From positions 28,202,318 through 28,266,317 of the forward strand of contig CM065379.1 in the NCBI GenBank assembly GCA_033060915.1: 64,000 bases of DNA, in the 5' to 3' direction. Of this stretch, positions 42,925 through 55,100 are shown one piece after another; the stretch's first letter is position 1, and every line of letters begins with the position of its first letter. Under the pieces are notes generated by a model. The model saw only the letters and a program-made list of their open reading frames with translations, had not been told where the DNA came from and ran no database searches. The position numbers and the translations under genes were made by a program. Origin of the DNA: Euryodendron excelsum. Lineage: Eukaryota > Streptophyta > Magnoliopsida > Ericales > Pentaphylacaceae.

Positions 42925-44457
42925 AATTCCTCCACACTTAACCTTTCCTCGTCCTCGAGCAAAACTCAAACTCGCTTTCCTAAGATATCAAAGTCTCAAC
43001 AAAGAACAACCAAACTCTTCAAAACTCATAACATATCATAAATAAACATTCTTAAACAACTCATAATCACTTAGCAAGCATTTCCACTTAAAGATGGAGT
43101 AAACTGAATATGTAGACCCTCACAGAAATAAACATTCTACTCTCATATGTTTAAAGGGTATGTGTATCGCTCAAATTCAATCCATTGGAAATGATCTACC
43201 ATAGGCTTGCATATCTTCTCATTTTCCACCACTAGGATCACATACATAACACAAATCATAAGGACTTTTCAAGGGTTATAACAGGGTTTAGGATCAAGCT
43301 GGGAAATATTTGGGAATGTAACTCAAAAGCCACCGAAACTAGTGGAGCAACAATGAATCAACTCAAGTTCGAATATATAAGACGTGTAAAGCCAATCACT
43401 CCATTCAATAGCTTATGTCTTATATAAATCCCATATAAACAGACCCATTTCTTAGAATTTTAAGAGGAATTATGAGCATGGATAATTTGTAACATTAAAA
43501 GCAATTTCCTCTATCACTTCCCTTCTCTTTTTTCTTCCTTTTTTTTTTCTTATTTTTTTTTTCAAAAATTACATCAATAATGGAACTCACAAATTGAAAA
43601 TGAAAACATGTTCCATTTCACCATCCATAGCCCTACCACAACTCTGAACACCCTCACACTTATTTCTTGTGCACCCATACGTATCATAACGATAAACAAT
43701 GCTCCACTAGCTCTACAGCTTGGGTGAAGGCATTATTTTTTTCAGGTTTAAAGCTTATAATGTGGGTTCACAATAATGACATATCAAGCTCAAAGGGGTT
43801 CACAAAGAGAAAAATTAATTACAAGGCAGGCTATTTGGCTTATGTAGCTTATAACAAAAATGACCTTAATCATTTTCATGTAAGCATGTGTCAATATGAC
43901 CTCAAAGAGAATCAAGGCAAGTTCTAGAGAGACAAATCCATGGAAGAATATCTCACTTAAAAGAAAATAGTGATTGATGTGGATTTGTCAGTCTAAAGGT
44001 TCAAACTCTCACCAGCTTTTGTCTACCAAATTCAGTCACGCCAATCACAAGTAAAATAACTAGACTAATTAATTCTAAGTTGGAAGATTACTTATTCAAT
44101 CATGTTATGAATTCTTCAAGCTTAATTGAATCTTGTTATTATTATTTATTTATTTATTTTCAAATATTAGAACACCAAAGCACACAAAAGCACAACCTAA
44201 ATCCCCTCTCCCACACTTAAAACTTACACTGTCCCCAATGTAAAGTAAAATGCATAGAAATGGCAGAAATAACCTATATATAAATGTGAAAATAAGAAAA
44301 GAAAAATGAACTTCCCTTGGGTTGCCTCCCAAGTAGCGCCTTCGTTTATTGTCATGGGCTCGACTCAATGCTTCCTTATTCAATCCGTATAAATCAGATC
44401 CTCAAGGTCTAGTTTCTCCACATTTTTTAGTTGGAAACCTTCATAGAAATGCTTAAA
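42925..44457 (-). mobile_element. 3' internal region and PPT of the Athila-like element
   Basis: Directly against the LTR the minus strand reads TAAGTGTGGAGGAATT, the polypurine tract (42925-42940), preceded by TTTGCTCGAGGACGAGG (about 42949-42965), a word common just before the PPT in this part of the Ty3/gypsy tree. CTTGGGAGGCAACCCAAG (about 44315-44332), a 6-bp stem with a 6-nt loop, follows the integrase end, as in related elements. A T-rich run is at 43540-43562. I see no env-like gene; frames at 42526-43041 and 44150-44383 lack motifs. Confidence 0.7.
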
Positions 44458-45760
44458 TCAATGGCCATTCACCTTAAACACTTTGGAAGTGGCTAAGCTT
44501 TGAATTTCAATTGCACCATGAGGAAAAACATTAGTAACGACAAAAGGTCCAATCCAACGAGAATGCAACTTACCCGGAAACAACCGGAGCCGGGTCTGGT
44601 GTAGAAGGACTTTTTGACCAACTTTAAACTCCTTCCTAGAAATCATCTTGTCATGAAAAGCCTTCATCTTTTCCTTGTAAATCCTTGCACTGTCATAGGC
44701 ACCAGTGCGAATTTCCTTCAACTCTTGGAGTTGTAATTTCCTATGTTCTTCACTTTCATCCATCTTCATGTTAAAACTCTTGATAGCCCAGTAAGCTTTG
44801 TGTTCTAACTCAACTGGTAGGTGGCACGGTTTCTCAAATACCAATCGATAAGGTGACATACCAATGAGTGTTTTATATGCAGTTTTATACGCCCACAAAG
44901 CATCATCCAAGTGCAAACTCCAATCTTTTCTACTTGGATTGACCGTTTTTTCAATGATGGACTTGATCTTTCGATTTAACACTTCCGCTTGTCCACTAGT
45001 TTGTGGATGAAATGAAGTCAACACCTTGTGCGTTACATAATACTTTCTCAACAAAGTTGCCACAGTTCGATTGCAAAAGTGGGTGCCTCAATCACTTATT
45101 AGAGCTCTTAGAATTCCAAACCAAGAGAATATGTTAGACTTGATAAAATCTGCAACAACTTCAGAATCATCAGCCCTGGTGGCTTTAGCTTCCACCCATT
45201 TCGAGACATAATCAATAGTAAGCAAGATATAAACATAACTGAAATATATAGAGAATGGTCCCATGAAATTGATGCCCCAAACATAAAAAATTTCAGAAAA
45301 TAGTATCGGAGTTTGTGACATCTCATTCCTTTGGGATATATTACCTGTCTTTTGACAGGGCTCGCATGACTTAAAATAAGAATATGAATCTCGAAATAGA
45401 GATGGCCAATAAAAACCACATTCTAGCACTTTTCTCGCTGTTCTCTTGGCTTCAAAGTGACCTCCACAAGTATAAAAAAGACAAAAGGCTAGAATAGAAA
45501 TAATTTCATTTTCAGGAACACACCTTCTGATCACTTGATCCGCACAATGCTTCCATAAGCATGGGTCATCCCACACATAGTATTTGGCATCACTCTTGAT
45601 CTTATCTCTTTGAGCCTTAGACAAACCAGTAGGTAGTACGTTAGTAACCAAATAATTTACAATATTTGCATACCAAGGTAATGTCACATTCGTGGAGAAC
45701 AATTGCTTGTCAGGGAATGTTTCTTGTAAATGAAGTTCATCCTCGACATGAGCTAAACGA
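44458..45760 (-). pseudogene. Integrase of the Athila-like element
   Basis: Minus-strand order: zinc-binding region with CGGH and CEPC (its first His appears replaced), catalytic core with [10 protein letters not shown] (first Asp), ALISD (second Asp), then [18 protein letters not shown] with the catalytic Glu, and the C-terminal region KFVGQ-like [33 protein letters not shown] stop directly after the second Asp (45085-45087, where GGT HF-type sequence is expected) splits the core. The frame is otherwise open from 45879 to 44458. Integrase inserts the DNA copy into the genome; this one would be truncated in the core. Confidence 0.88.
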
Positions 45761-46169
45761 CATAAATGATCGGCAACACAATTTTCTATTCCTCTTTTGT
45801 CTTTGATCTCCAAATCAAATTCACTTAAGAGAAGTATCCATCTAATTAATCTTGGTTTTGCCTCTTTCTTCGTCATCAAATAACAAATAGTTGCATGATC
45901 AGAGTAAATAATGACTTTAGTACCAAGTAAGTAAGATCGAAACTATTCTAAAGCAAAAACAACAGCTAAAAGTTCTTTTTCAATAGTACTATAATTTCTT
46001 TGGGCATCATTTAAAGTTCTGGAAGCATAATAAATGGTTTTAGATGCTTTTTCAATTCTTTGTCGCACATTATCTCGAAAGGAACGCCCCAATCAAGGGG
46101 TTGGATAACTAGGGTAGAAGTCAACAGTTCCTTCACCTTATCAAACACCTTTTTACATGCTTCATTGAA
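45761..46169 (-). pseudogene. RNase H region of the Athila-like element, degraded
   Basis: Between reverse transcriptase and integrase, with pieces such as FEIMCD (first catalytic Asp), the YYATEKELLAVVFA-like region reduced to frameshifted scraps, and [18 protein letters not shown] before the integrase. At least two shifts lie in 45880-46100, and the stretch after FEIMCD appears shortened. Confidence 0.7.
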
Positions 46170-47290
46170 CTAAAAAGCCACATCCTTTTGTAGCAACTTG
46201 CATAGGGGTGATGCTATTTTAGAGAAGTCTTTGATGAATCTTCGGTAAAAACCTATATGTCCAAGAAAAGAACGAGCTTCCCGCACACTAGTGGGATAAG
46301 GTAAAGATTGAATAATGTCAACTTTAGCTTTGTCTACCTCAATTCCCCTAAATGAAACAACATGACCAAATACTATACCTTGTTCAACTATAAAATGACA
46401 TTTTTCAGATTTTAACAGAAGGTTGGTTTCCATGCATCTTCAAATAACAAGTGTAAGGTTATGCAAACAATTATCAAAGGAGTCTCCATAAACTGTGAAA
46501 TCATCCATAAAAACTTCTATGATATGCTTAACATAATCTAAAAATAAGCTAACCATACACTTTTGGAAAGTGGCGGGGGCGTTGCAAAGGCAGAATGGCA
46601 TGCAACGATATGCAAAAGTCCCAAATGGGCATGTAAAAGTTATCTTTTCTTAATCCTCTGGCGCAATTGCATTATGAAAATAACCTAAAAAATCATCAAG
46701 GAAACAATAGTAACAATGACTAGCTAACCTTTCAAGCATTTGATCAATAAAAGGAAAAGGGAAATGGTCCTTGCAGGTTACAGCATTTAATTTTCTATAA
46801 TCTATACAAATCCGCCACCCATTCTGAACATGGATAGGAACTAACTCATCATTTTGATCTTTCAAAATAGTTATTCCAGTCTTTTTAGGAATCAACTGGG
46901 CTAACCCAATTGCTATTCGAAATAGGATAAATCATTCCAACTTCGAGAAGTTTAAGGATTTCCTTTTTTTACTACTTCATCATGGGTGGGTTCAATATTC
47001 TTTGTGGCTGACGGGAATGTTTTTCTCCCACTTCAAGTAAAATATGATGCATGCATGTAGATGGGCTCATTCCTTTAATATCCGCAATTGTCCAACCAAT
47101 AGCCATCTTATGCTCCTTTAGGACCTGCACAAGTTTTTCTTCTTACAACTCATAAAGTTTACTAGAGATGATCACTGGTAATGTTCCTTCGTCTCCAAGG
47201 AACCTTGACTTGAGGTGACTGGGAAAAGGCTTCAAATCTGGAATAGGAGCCTGCAAAACTGAGGGTAACGGCCTCTCATTAGAAACTGGT
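46170..47290 (-). pseudogene. Reverse transcriptase of the Athila-like element
   Basis: Minus-strand motifs in order: LKPFPSHLKSRFLGDEGTLP, IGWTIADIKGMSPSTCMHH, MIYPISNSNWVSPV, NGWRICIDYRKLN, PFPFIDQMLERLA, YCFLDDFLGYF, CPFGTFAYRCMPFCLCNAP, the catalytic FMDDF box (46500-46511), then FLGHIGFYRRFIKDFSKIA. Several stops and shifts (near 46900, 46640 and 46440) break the frame, while 46895-46650 and 46433-46170 stay open. It would make cDNA from the element RNA. Confidence 0.9.
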
Positions 47291-47358
47291 AATGTAACAT
47301 AAGGTACATTACCAGACTACTGTAACTTTGAAAAATCATTCAATGCTGGAACAGTTTC

Positions 47359-47870
47359 TTACAACTCAGTACTCAAGGCTAACTCTCCATTCTCTTTCTC
47401 AAGATGCTTACTGATGACAACTTCCAGTACATCTTTTCCATCAAGTTCAAAAATTTCATGTGCTAGAGAATCAATCACATCAATAGAATAAATAGGATTA
47501 TCATCACAAGGGTATTTCATGGCATCATAAATATTAAACTTAACAATTTCATCATCAAGTTCCATGGTGAGTGTGCCACTATGAACATCCATCTTGGTCC
47601 TAGATGTCTTTAAAAATGGTCTTCCTAACAAAATAGGGGCATTTTGGTCTCCATTTATCATATCAAGCACATAAAAATTGGCAAGGAAAACCAGATAATT
47701 AACTTGTACAAGAACATCCTCAACTACACCCTTAGGATAGGCATTAGATCTATCAGCCAATTGAATCACAACACCAGTTTTATTTAAAGGTCAAAGTTTC
47801 AAATAACTATATATAGAATATGGCATGAAATTAATAGAAGCTCCTAAATCTATCATGGCCTTCTCAAATC
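47359..47870 (-). pseudogene. Aspartic protease of the Athila-like element
   Basis: The active-site region reads KAMIDLGASINFMPYSIY (DLGAS at 47836-47850). A stop follows, then an open frame 47769-47359 with DRSNAYPKGVVEDVLVQV, INGDQNAPILLGRPFLKTS and GTLTMELDDE. ILLGRPFL is the usual second half of retrotransposon proteases, which cleave the polyprotein. Confidence 0.85.
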
Positions 47871-47994
47871 TAGTGTTACTTATTGTTCAAGGGATAGTAA
47901 ACATACCTGGATCCTTGCACTTCGCAGGGAGTTTTCTTTGAATAACTGCAGAAACATTCTCCCCTACTCTCACCTTCTCACATTTTTTAAGTTT

Positions 47995-48420
47995 CTATTT
48001 CCTCTTAATTGTACACAATTCCTTAAGAGATTTAGCATACCGAGGTACTTGCTTAATAGCATCTGAAAGTGGGATATTTACCTCGCATCTGCGAAAAGTC
48101 TCATATAAATCTTTAGTTTGTTCATCTTTTCTAAATTCTACCAAAGCCTGAGGAAAAGGAGATACAGGTTTATAATCAGAAAGAGGCGAAAACTTACACT
48201 TTGGTACATCATCGTCATTGGGGACATTCGCGTCTGCTATGACATTTTTCTCCTTTTCTTGATTCGATGATGCAGAGGTTGCCTTTACTGAAATCTCAAC
48301 CTCCTTACCACTTCTCAAAATGATTGCACTTGCATTTTCTCTTGGATTTACTACCGTCTGAGAGGGTAATTTTTCCAAACTTTGGGCTTCTAACCAACTA
48401 ACTGCGGTTGCCATCTAGCT
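47995..48420 (-). pseudogene. Gag-protease linker region of the Athila-like element
   Basis: An open frame of about 139 codons with SLEKLPSQTVVNPRENASAI, ILRSGKEVE, FPQALVEFRKDEQTKDLYET and NIPLSDAIKQVPRYAKSLKE. These words lie between gag and protease in Athila-type polyproteins; the function is structural or unknown. Stops on both sides separate it from gag and protease. The 48421-48743 stretch is frameshifted gag-end sequence rich in Q, Y and N. Confidence 0.8.
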
Positions 48421-48743
48421 CATCTAATTGTCCAGACTTTGAATACTGGCCCTCGTCTCTTGTTGAAATTGTAAAGTATTATTGGCAAGAGACTTAGCAA
48501 TATCTTCTAAAGACATACCTGAATTAGAAGTTTGGCCCAGTTGTTGTCTAGTGGGGTACGGTTGCTTATATTATTGGTAACTTGGGCGGTTTTGAATTAC
48601 GGGCTGATTCACTTGTGGATTCCCATAGCTAAAATTGGGGTGATCCCTCCATCCCGAGTTATACGTGCTCGAATATGGATCATACTTTCTTTGTAGTTGG
48701 CTAGGAAACCACGTGTTGCATTCACTTGCTCAATGGGCTCCTC

Positions 48744-49559
48744 TTAAAGAGTTTGACACATATCAATTGGATGCCCTACTACTGAACAAATTCCACAAGC
48801 CTTCGCCGTTTGCATATTACCTACAGCCATTTGACGAACAAGGGAAGTTAGACTCTCAATTTGTTGTTCAACGGAGGAAATATTTACCACATTGACATGT
48901 TTAGGTGAATGGTCAAGTCTAGTACCAAATTGTTGAGAATTGGCCTCCATATTCGCAATCAGATTTCTCGCGGCATCGGGAGTTTTATCCACCAAAGCTC
49001 CTCCACTAGCAGCATCAATCATGCTCCTATCAATGGGCAAAAGGCCCTCATAGAAATACTGAATAAGAAGTTGCTCACTAATTTGATGATGGGGACAGTT
49101 TGCACATAATTTCTTGAAATGCTCCCAGTATTCGTGTAGGGACTCTCCGTTGTGCTGTCTTACACCACAAATTTCTTTTCGAATGTTGGCCGCCCTTGAA
49201 GCTGGGAAATATTTCTCCAAAAATAATCTTTCATCTCGTTCCATGTGATAATACTTCCAGAGGGTAGATAATAGAGTCAATCCTTAGTCGAATCCTTCAA
49301 AGAAAACGAAAAAGCTCTTAATTTAATTTGCTCTTCAGTCACCCCTGTGGGTTTTATACTCGTGCATACTATATAAAACTCCTTTAGATGTTTGTGGGGA
49401 TCTTCACCTGCAAAACCATTAAAAGTTGGTAAGAGATGAATTAATCTAGATTTTAATTCAAAGTTAGTAGGAGCATCTAAAGTAGGGAATGTTATGCATA
49501 AGGGTTGTTGATTCAGATCAGGGGCTGCAAGCTCTTTCAAAGTTTGATTTCAAGCCATT
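48744..49559 (-). pseudogene. Gag of the Athila-like element
   Basis: Starts ATG GCT TGA at 49559, so the third codon is a stop where relatives have a sense codon. It continues TLKELAAPDLNQQPLCITFP, FNGFAGEDPHKHLKEFY, AFSFSLKDSTKD, then a second stop at a conserved Trp position (49277) and a frameshift near 49230. The other frame resumes FLEKYFPASRAANIRKEIC, HNGESLHEYWEHFKKLCANC, MIDAASGGALVDKTPDAARN and a CCHC zinc knuckle CGICSVVGHPIDMC. Gag forms the particle and binds RNA. Confidence 0.9.
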
Positions 49560-49895
49560 ACTTTCTCCTTTCCTAAATTAGAATCGCTAGCAAATAGGGA
49601 ATCAAGAGCTGGATCGTTCTCTACAGAATTTCTCCGATCTTCGTTTCTTGACCTATGTAAAGTTTTCTTTATTTCTGGATCGCACTACAAATCACCCTAA
49701 TTAGAAGATCGAGTTACACTCATAAACACTCAAGGAAGCTCTAACCAATCCTGAAAAACAATTCAGGAAAAAAAAATCTAAAGTAATGAAAATAAGTAAA
49801 ATATTTATTTATTTATTATTATTAATTTATTTTTATTATTATTATTTTTGAATGAAATAAAAATTACAAGAAGTACGAAAATTAACTACAATCAC

Positions 49896-49913
49896 TCCCT
49901 GCCAACGGTGCCA
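49896..49913 (-). other. Primer binding site of the Athila-like element (tRNA-Asp type)
   Basis: The minus strand reads TGGCACCGTTGGCAGGGA five bases inside the 5' LTR. It matches the complement of the plant tRNA-Asp 3' end (TGGCGCCGTTGCCGGGGA) at 15 of 18 bases. Athila elements use this primer type. Confidence 0.85.
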
Positions 49914-49918
49914 AAATT

Positions 49919-51178
49919 TGGTGTGCTATCGCGGGCACCCAAAAATAAAACCGATACCCCAGAAACAAACATATAGTAGTATGAGTAAGGATCGTTCCCA
50001 TGGAGAGTGTTCAGTCTAGTTTTAAACTATGTGAACTTTGATGGGGGTTTTTGGATATAATGAAAACTTGTTTAATAATAACTAACTACGGTACAATTCA
50101 GATTAAAGTATTGAAATTAATCAAAAGAACAAACCTTGGTCTAGGTCAACATCCACAATCGGAATTATATAACTGATCATCGATGCAAGCATATCAATTC
50201 ACACATTGAATATTCACTGTCGGAATTATTTTCCTATCTCTCCTTAATCGTAGCTAATCAGAAACAAGCGATCTGATTAACCTTAACTATTAAACAACCC
50301 AGGATAAGCATACAATGTTTAATCTAATAGTAGCCTTAAGAATTAGAGAAATCGATGAAACTAAACAACACAAGCACACGTAGTTGCATTTAATTTAGTC
50401 GAACGTCCTTCCTAAGATCTAACAATTCCTGACGCAGTAATCCATTAAATCTTAGTTGCTTTACAAATCAAAGAAATCAAGCAACTACGGATTTGATATC
50501 TAATCCAGTAGTAGATTGCAATGATTAATAAACTAGTAGGCCTCTTAACGATTAAACAAGGCAATCATGAAAATAGGCACCGAAGAACATCTGATACTCA
50601 AAGCATAAATTGAATAATGAAAACAAATTAGATCTTATAGTTTATTATTAATTCTGAGGTTTCTGTCTTCTTTGACCAAGATTCAGAGTTTAGCCACGTA
50701 GGGCCATGAAAACAACTAAAAAATAACATAGAATAATACGAAAAATGTCAACAACCCTAAAAACAAAACAGTCCCAGCTTTTATAGGCTTCTGAAATTAT
50801 GCAACTGTGTAAGACCGTTGGAACGCCCTTACCACCGTTCGAACTCATCGGACTACCATTGGAACGGTGCGTTGAACACACTTCGAACAGTTAAAACTGC
50901 TCTCTATATATTTCGAACGCTCTTCAAACCTGAACTTGACGTGAATCTGTCTTACGTACCATTCGAACGTGTCTATTACCGTTCGAACGCCTCTTGGGAC
51001 CGTTTAAACGCTGTTTCAAATCTCGCTCGAATTTGCCACTTTTAAATTAAGATTCTCTTCTTGGGCATTCCATAGCACCCTAAGTCAAAATATAAGAATA
51101 ATGAGTATCTTTAGGCACCAAATAAGTGTAAAAGATTAAACATTAAGGGAGAAAAATATGACATTTACCGTCTCATCA
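49919..51178 (-). mobile_element. 5' LTR of the Athila-like element
   Basis: Plus-strand ends TGGTGTGCTATCGCGGG and CGTCTCATCA. TATAAAAG on the minus strand at 50778-50785, with the GTTCGAAC-type array upstream (about 50815-51010). It pairs with 41652-42924 over its full length and is followed by GCCTG (51179-51183). Confidence 0.9.
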
Positions 51179-52014
51179 GCCTGCTAGCCCACTCCGATGA
51201 AAAATGACTAAACTGCCCCTAGGGCCATTTTGACACGTTTCTAAAAAAAGTACCTAAGTCCTCGGAACAGTAAGTCCACCCTTCCAAGATTTTCAGAAAG
51301 ACAATCCGGCATGACTAGGTGCGTTCTAGTCAGTTTCAGACCCAATTCCGAGACTTTCCGGTTAAGATGACCATTTTGCCCCTAGGCATTCGAGCGCCCC
51401 GGGAACCACACCGGCTTTGGGTATCAAATTGGTAACCTCCCGGGGATGCTTCTGATAGTGTTCCTAGCATTTCGATACATTTGGAGGTCATTCTGAGTCA
51501 ATTCCAACAAGCCTAGTGCAAAATGATCGTTTCACCCCTGGCGGGCTGTTTTTCTTTTCTAACCGCACCGGCTCTGGGTATCAAACTGGTAGCCTCCTGG
51601 AACATTCTAGCTAATGTTTCCAAGCCCGATTGACCATTTTGCCCTAACGGCCCGATCAACCCCTCCGTCACATCTTGACATCATTCTTCAAGTTTATTAC
51701 TCCTGAGACTTTATTTTAGGGGCTCTTATCCCTTTTTGGCCTTTCAGGCCATTCCCGGCCGGCCCCTTAAACCATTTTCGGACCTTCCAGAGTCACTCCT
51801 AGTGAAGCCAAGCTAAAAATTGTATGGTAGTCACTAGTACAGGCGCCCAAATCTTCTGAAAATACGTTGCTTGCTGACCTTAAAACTTTCCTAAGTGGCT
51901 GGCACCACTACTAAGTGGCGCTAGGCCAAATTTTGGCTTGGTGCCACTCCTAGCGGTGCCAAAAGGAATTTTTTCCTGGCGCCACTGCAACAGGCTCCAA
52001 GTCAATTCTCTCTC

Positions 52015-52022
52015 TATAAATA
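52015..52022 (+). promoter_or_regulatory. TATA box of LTR L6
   Basis: TATAAATA preceded by a TC run and followed by TAAAGCCTCC, in the same arrangement as L5. Confidence 0.68.
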
Positions 52023-52416
52023 TAAAGCCTCCTCTAGTGTAAAAAGGGTCCGTAAACTCTGTGTAAAAACTCTCCTCCCCAAACCTTAGTCTCCTTCAGG
52101 TTTTCCAAACCCTAGCCCCCATACACTAAACCTTAGTATACATACACTCTCATGCACTCACATACACTCATATATACTTCCAAAGCCTCCATTGAAGACT
52201 TCAAGTGCTGCTAGTCTGAAGCTCCCGAAAATCAAGGCAATCTCTTGAAGACTGACACAAAGCAAAGCGAAGACTGAAGTAAAGCAAGCAAACAATACAA
52301 GGCAACTAAAAGAAGATACATGGTAGGCTTTCTTTTTATGTTTATGCAATTCCCCCTCACTCTTCTCTCTCTCCTAATCCACTTGGGTTTTCTTCTATTT
52401 TAATCCTCTATCTTCT

Positions 52417-52441
52417 CCCCCCCCCCCCCCCCCCCCCCCCC
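52417..52441 (+). repeat. Run of 25 C
   Basis: Twenty-five consecutive C between ATCTTCT and TTTCTTGCATGC. The matching spot in the other family-A LTRs has 5-9 C (for example about 32393 and 37830). This is slippage within the LTR; the true length may also be uncertain from sequencing. Confidence 0.9.
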
Positions 52442-55100
52442 TTTCTTGCATGCTTGAAACAAGGGACTTCTCGGTCCATGTGTAGGATTAGGCTATTGAA
52501 AGTCACCGTGTAGGGGGCTTTCTCTTAGTCTAACCGGAGACCATGTGGGTTGGCCCTCTTGATTATGTGGTGAAGCCTTTAACCTTGTATGTTCACGACC
52601 CCAACTTGCATTATGCATATCATGATCATACATCTCTCAAAAAATTATTTTCAAAACTTGCGTCGAAATTTTTTTTCAAAACTTGTGTTATAATCTACTT
52701 CTTCAAAATTTGTTTTCGAAACCACAATCCTAAGGTGATTCTAGCCATTCCATGGTTAGGTTTGTTTTAGGAAAGTGTTACATTTAAAGTGACCAATATG
52801 GTCCATATTTTCAAATCCTTGTTGTTTTCAAAACCACAATCCTAGAATGGTTCTAACCTTCTTATCGTTAAAATCATTTTAGGAAAGTGTGATATTTTTA
52901 GAGGCTTGCAAAAGTTCATAATTTTATCCTTTTCCAAATTGCTTTCAAACTTATTTTTTAAAACCTCTTTTTAAAATCTTCTTTAAAATCTCTTTTCCAA
53001 CATACTTTCTAAAAATTCTCTTCAATTTCCTTTCTAAAATTGCTTTCTAAAAAATCTCTTCAAAAAATCTATTTTCCAAAAACTCTTCTCAAACTCCTTT
53101 CCAAAATGCTTTCTTGAAAATTCACTTTCTAAAAATGCTCCATAAGTTTCCTTCCTAAAAACTCTTTCCAAAAGTCCTTTTCCAAAAACTCCTTTCTAAG
53201 ATCTTCTTCCAAAAATCTTTCTTTTCAAAAGTTCTACTTTCCAAAATCTCTTTTCTTGGAGTCCAAGTTAAACGCTATAGCCATGGTTAGGAAACCCTAA
53301 TTTTTTTTCCTAAAACACGATTATTTCAAAACCTAGGTTTCCAAAATTTCATTTTTTACATCAAAATTATAAATTTCCAAAACCTATTTTTTACATCAAA
53401 CTATAGCTTTCCGAATTTAGGATTTCTAAAACTTCACCTTCCAAATCCGTGCCAAATCCAATCTCCACATTTAGGAAACTAGATCCAATCCTCTGTTTTT
53501 AGGAACAAAATCAAAACACCTCTTTTTAGAAACAAAATCCAATCTTTTGTTTTAGGAAATAGGAATCTCAATCCTTCCTAATCTAAACATTTCCTAATCC
53601 AATCCTTCCTAATCTCATACCTTCCTAAACCTTAAGTTCCCAAAAGTTAAACTTTCAAATCTTTCCTTAAACTTTAAACTTCTTAATCTTCCTAATTCCA
53701 ACCCTTCCTAATTCCATACCTTTCCAAATTTTAACTTTCCAAATCTAAATCTTCAAATCTTTCTTAAACTGAAACCTTTCCTAATTTCAAATGTTTTTAA
53801 AACTCAAACTTTGAATCTTTTTAAAATTCTAAACTTTCTAAATTTCATATCTTTCTAAATCAGAAACTTTCTTAAGTCAAAACTTTTGAAATTTGAAATT
53901 TCTTAAGTTAAAACTTTCCGATTTCAAAACTTTCATAATTCAAAACTTTTCTAAATCGAAACTTTTCTAAATGGAATTTTCCTAAAACGGAACTTTCCTA
54001 ATTCGAACCTTGCCTAAATCCAACTTCCCTAATCTTCCAAGTCCAACGTTCGAGTCAAATCTTTCTTAAACCTCAAGTCTTTCCTAAATCTCATATTTCT
54101 TAAGTCTTGGTTTCCCAAAACTCTATCTTTCCAAATCTAGTCCAAGTTTTCTTCCAAGGGTCAAATCCTCTTTCAAGTTCAATTCTAGGTATAAGTTCAA
54201 TCCTAATTTCCTAATCTTCCAGTTCAAATACTAACTCAATTTCTTTTGCCAATTAAAATTTTCTATTTTAAATCGGATTCAAAAGGGATACATAGGCAAC
54301 CCTCATGGGTGCGGTCATAACTTTTCTTCAAATCTCCAATTCCACAATCTTTTCTAAATTTCCAATTCCATAACTTCTTTCAAATCTCCAATTCCATAAC
54401 TCTTCTTAAGTTTCCAATTCTATAATCTATTTCAAGTTTCTAATTCTAAACTCTATTTTTCAAATCTTCAATCTATTTCCAATTCTTCAATCCTTCTTTT
54501 AAGTTTCAAATCACAAATCTCTTCTTGAAGTTTATTTTCAAAGTTAAACTCTTTTCTTACACTTACATATTATGCATCATTCTTTTAAACATTCTTTTCT
54601 AAAAGTGGATAGTTTTGGGCGTATATTAATCGAAGACTTTAATGGGTGAATATAGGGTGAATAGACATGTAGGTACCATAAGGGTGGCGTAGGGTGATGT
54701 CTTAGTGCATCTTCCCTACACGTAACCAACCTCCGAACCTAGAATCATTGTTTTCAAAGACCAAATGGCGTTATTTTAAAAAAAGGGCTTAAATATTTTC
54801 TAAAGGTTTCCAAACAACTCGTTTTCTTAAAAACCATCTCTTAAGGAAGTATTTTCAAAATCATTTTCAAAAACCCTAAGTATAATACTTGGATTGTGCT
54901 TAGTTTTTAGGTGACCTAACTCACCATAATCAAGTTAGGTGGCGACTCCAAATGTTTTCTAAAAGCCCTTTATTTAAATCTATTTTCAATTCAAACCTTG
55001 TTGCACTCATTCTTCTAGGAGGATGAGTTCTAATAAGAGAGTACAATATTTTTCCCACTTGTGTGTGTAGTTCTCAAGTGCAAAAAATCTGGGTGCGACA

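Larger units (their letters stand above)
41652..51178 (-). mobile_element. Athila-like Ty3/gypsy element, about 9.5 kb, both LTRs, minus strand
   Basis: Flanked by perfect target duplications GCCTG (41647-41651 and 51179-51183). The LTRs of 1273 and 1260 bp differ by roughly one base in ten in the parts compared by eye, so the insertion is old. Minus-strand order: 5' LTR, tRNA-Asp-type PBS, gag, protease, reverse transcriptase, RNase H, integrase, a 1.5 kb 3' region, PPT, 3' LTR. Athila assignment rests on the PBS type, gag (GEDPHKHLKEF..), protease DLGAS-INFMPYS, and the IGWTIADIKGMSPS and INFMGPF pol motifs. No env-like frame and no chromodomain. All coding parts carry stops or shifts, so it is defective. 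Confidence 0.9.
51184..55100 (+). mobile_element. Solo LTR L6 (family A), 3' segment
   Basis: Continues L6 after the Athila-like insertion: CTAGCCCACTCCGATG, 157-bp-type U3 units, degraded paired GGCGCC arms (51897-51990), TATA (52015), telo-box-like words (52085-52140), a 25-base C run, TTGCATGCTTGAAAC, the CT-rich tract, a shortened hairpin block (54285-54315), and the terminus ATCTGGGTGCGACA at 55100. No PBS follows. Confidence 0.88.

Noticed and set aside
44150..44383. Minus-strand membrane-like frame as an env-like gene of the Athila-like element
   Set aside because: Only 77 codons. It includes the conserved non-coding CTTGGGAGGCAACCCAAG word and shows no signal peptide or env-like pattern.
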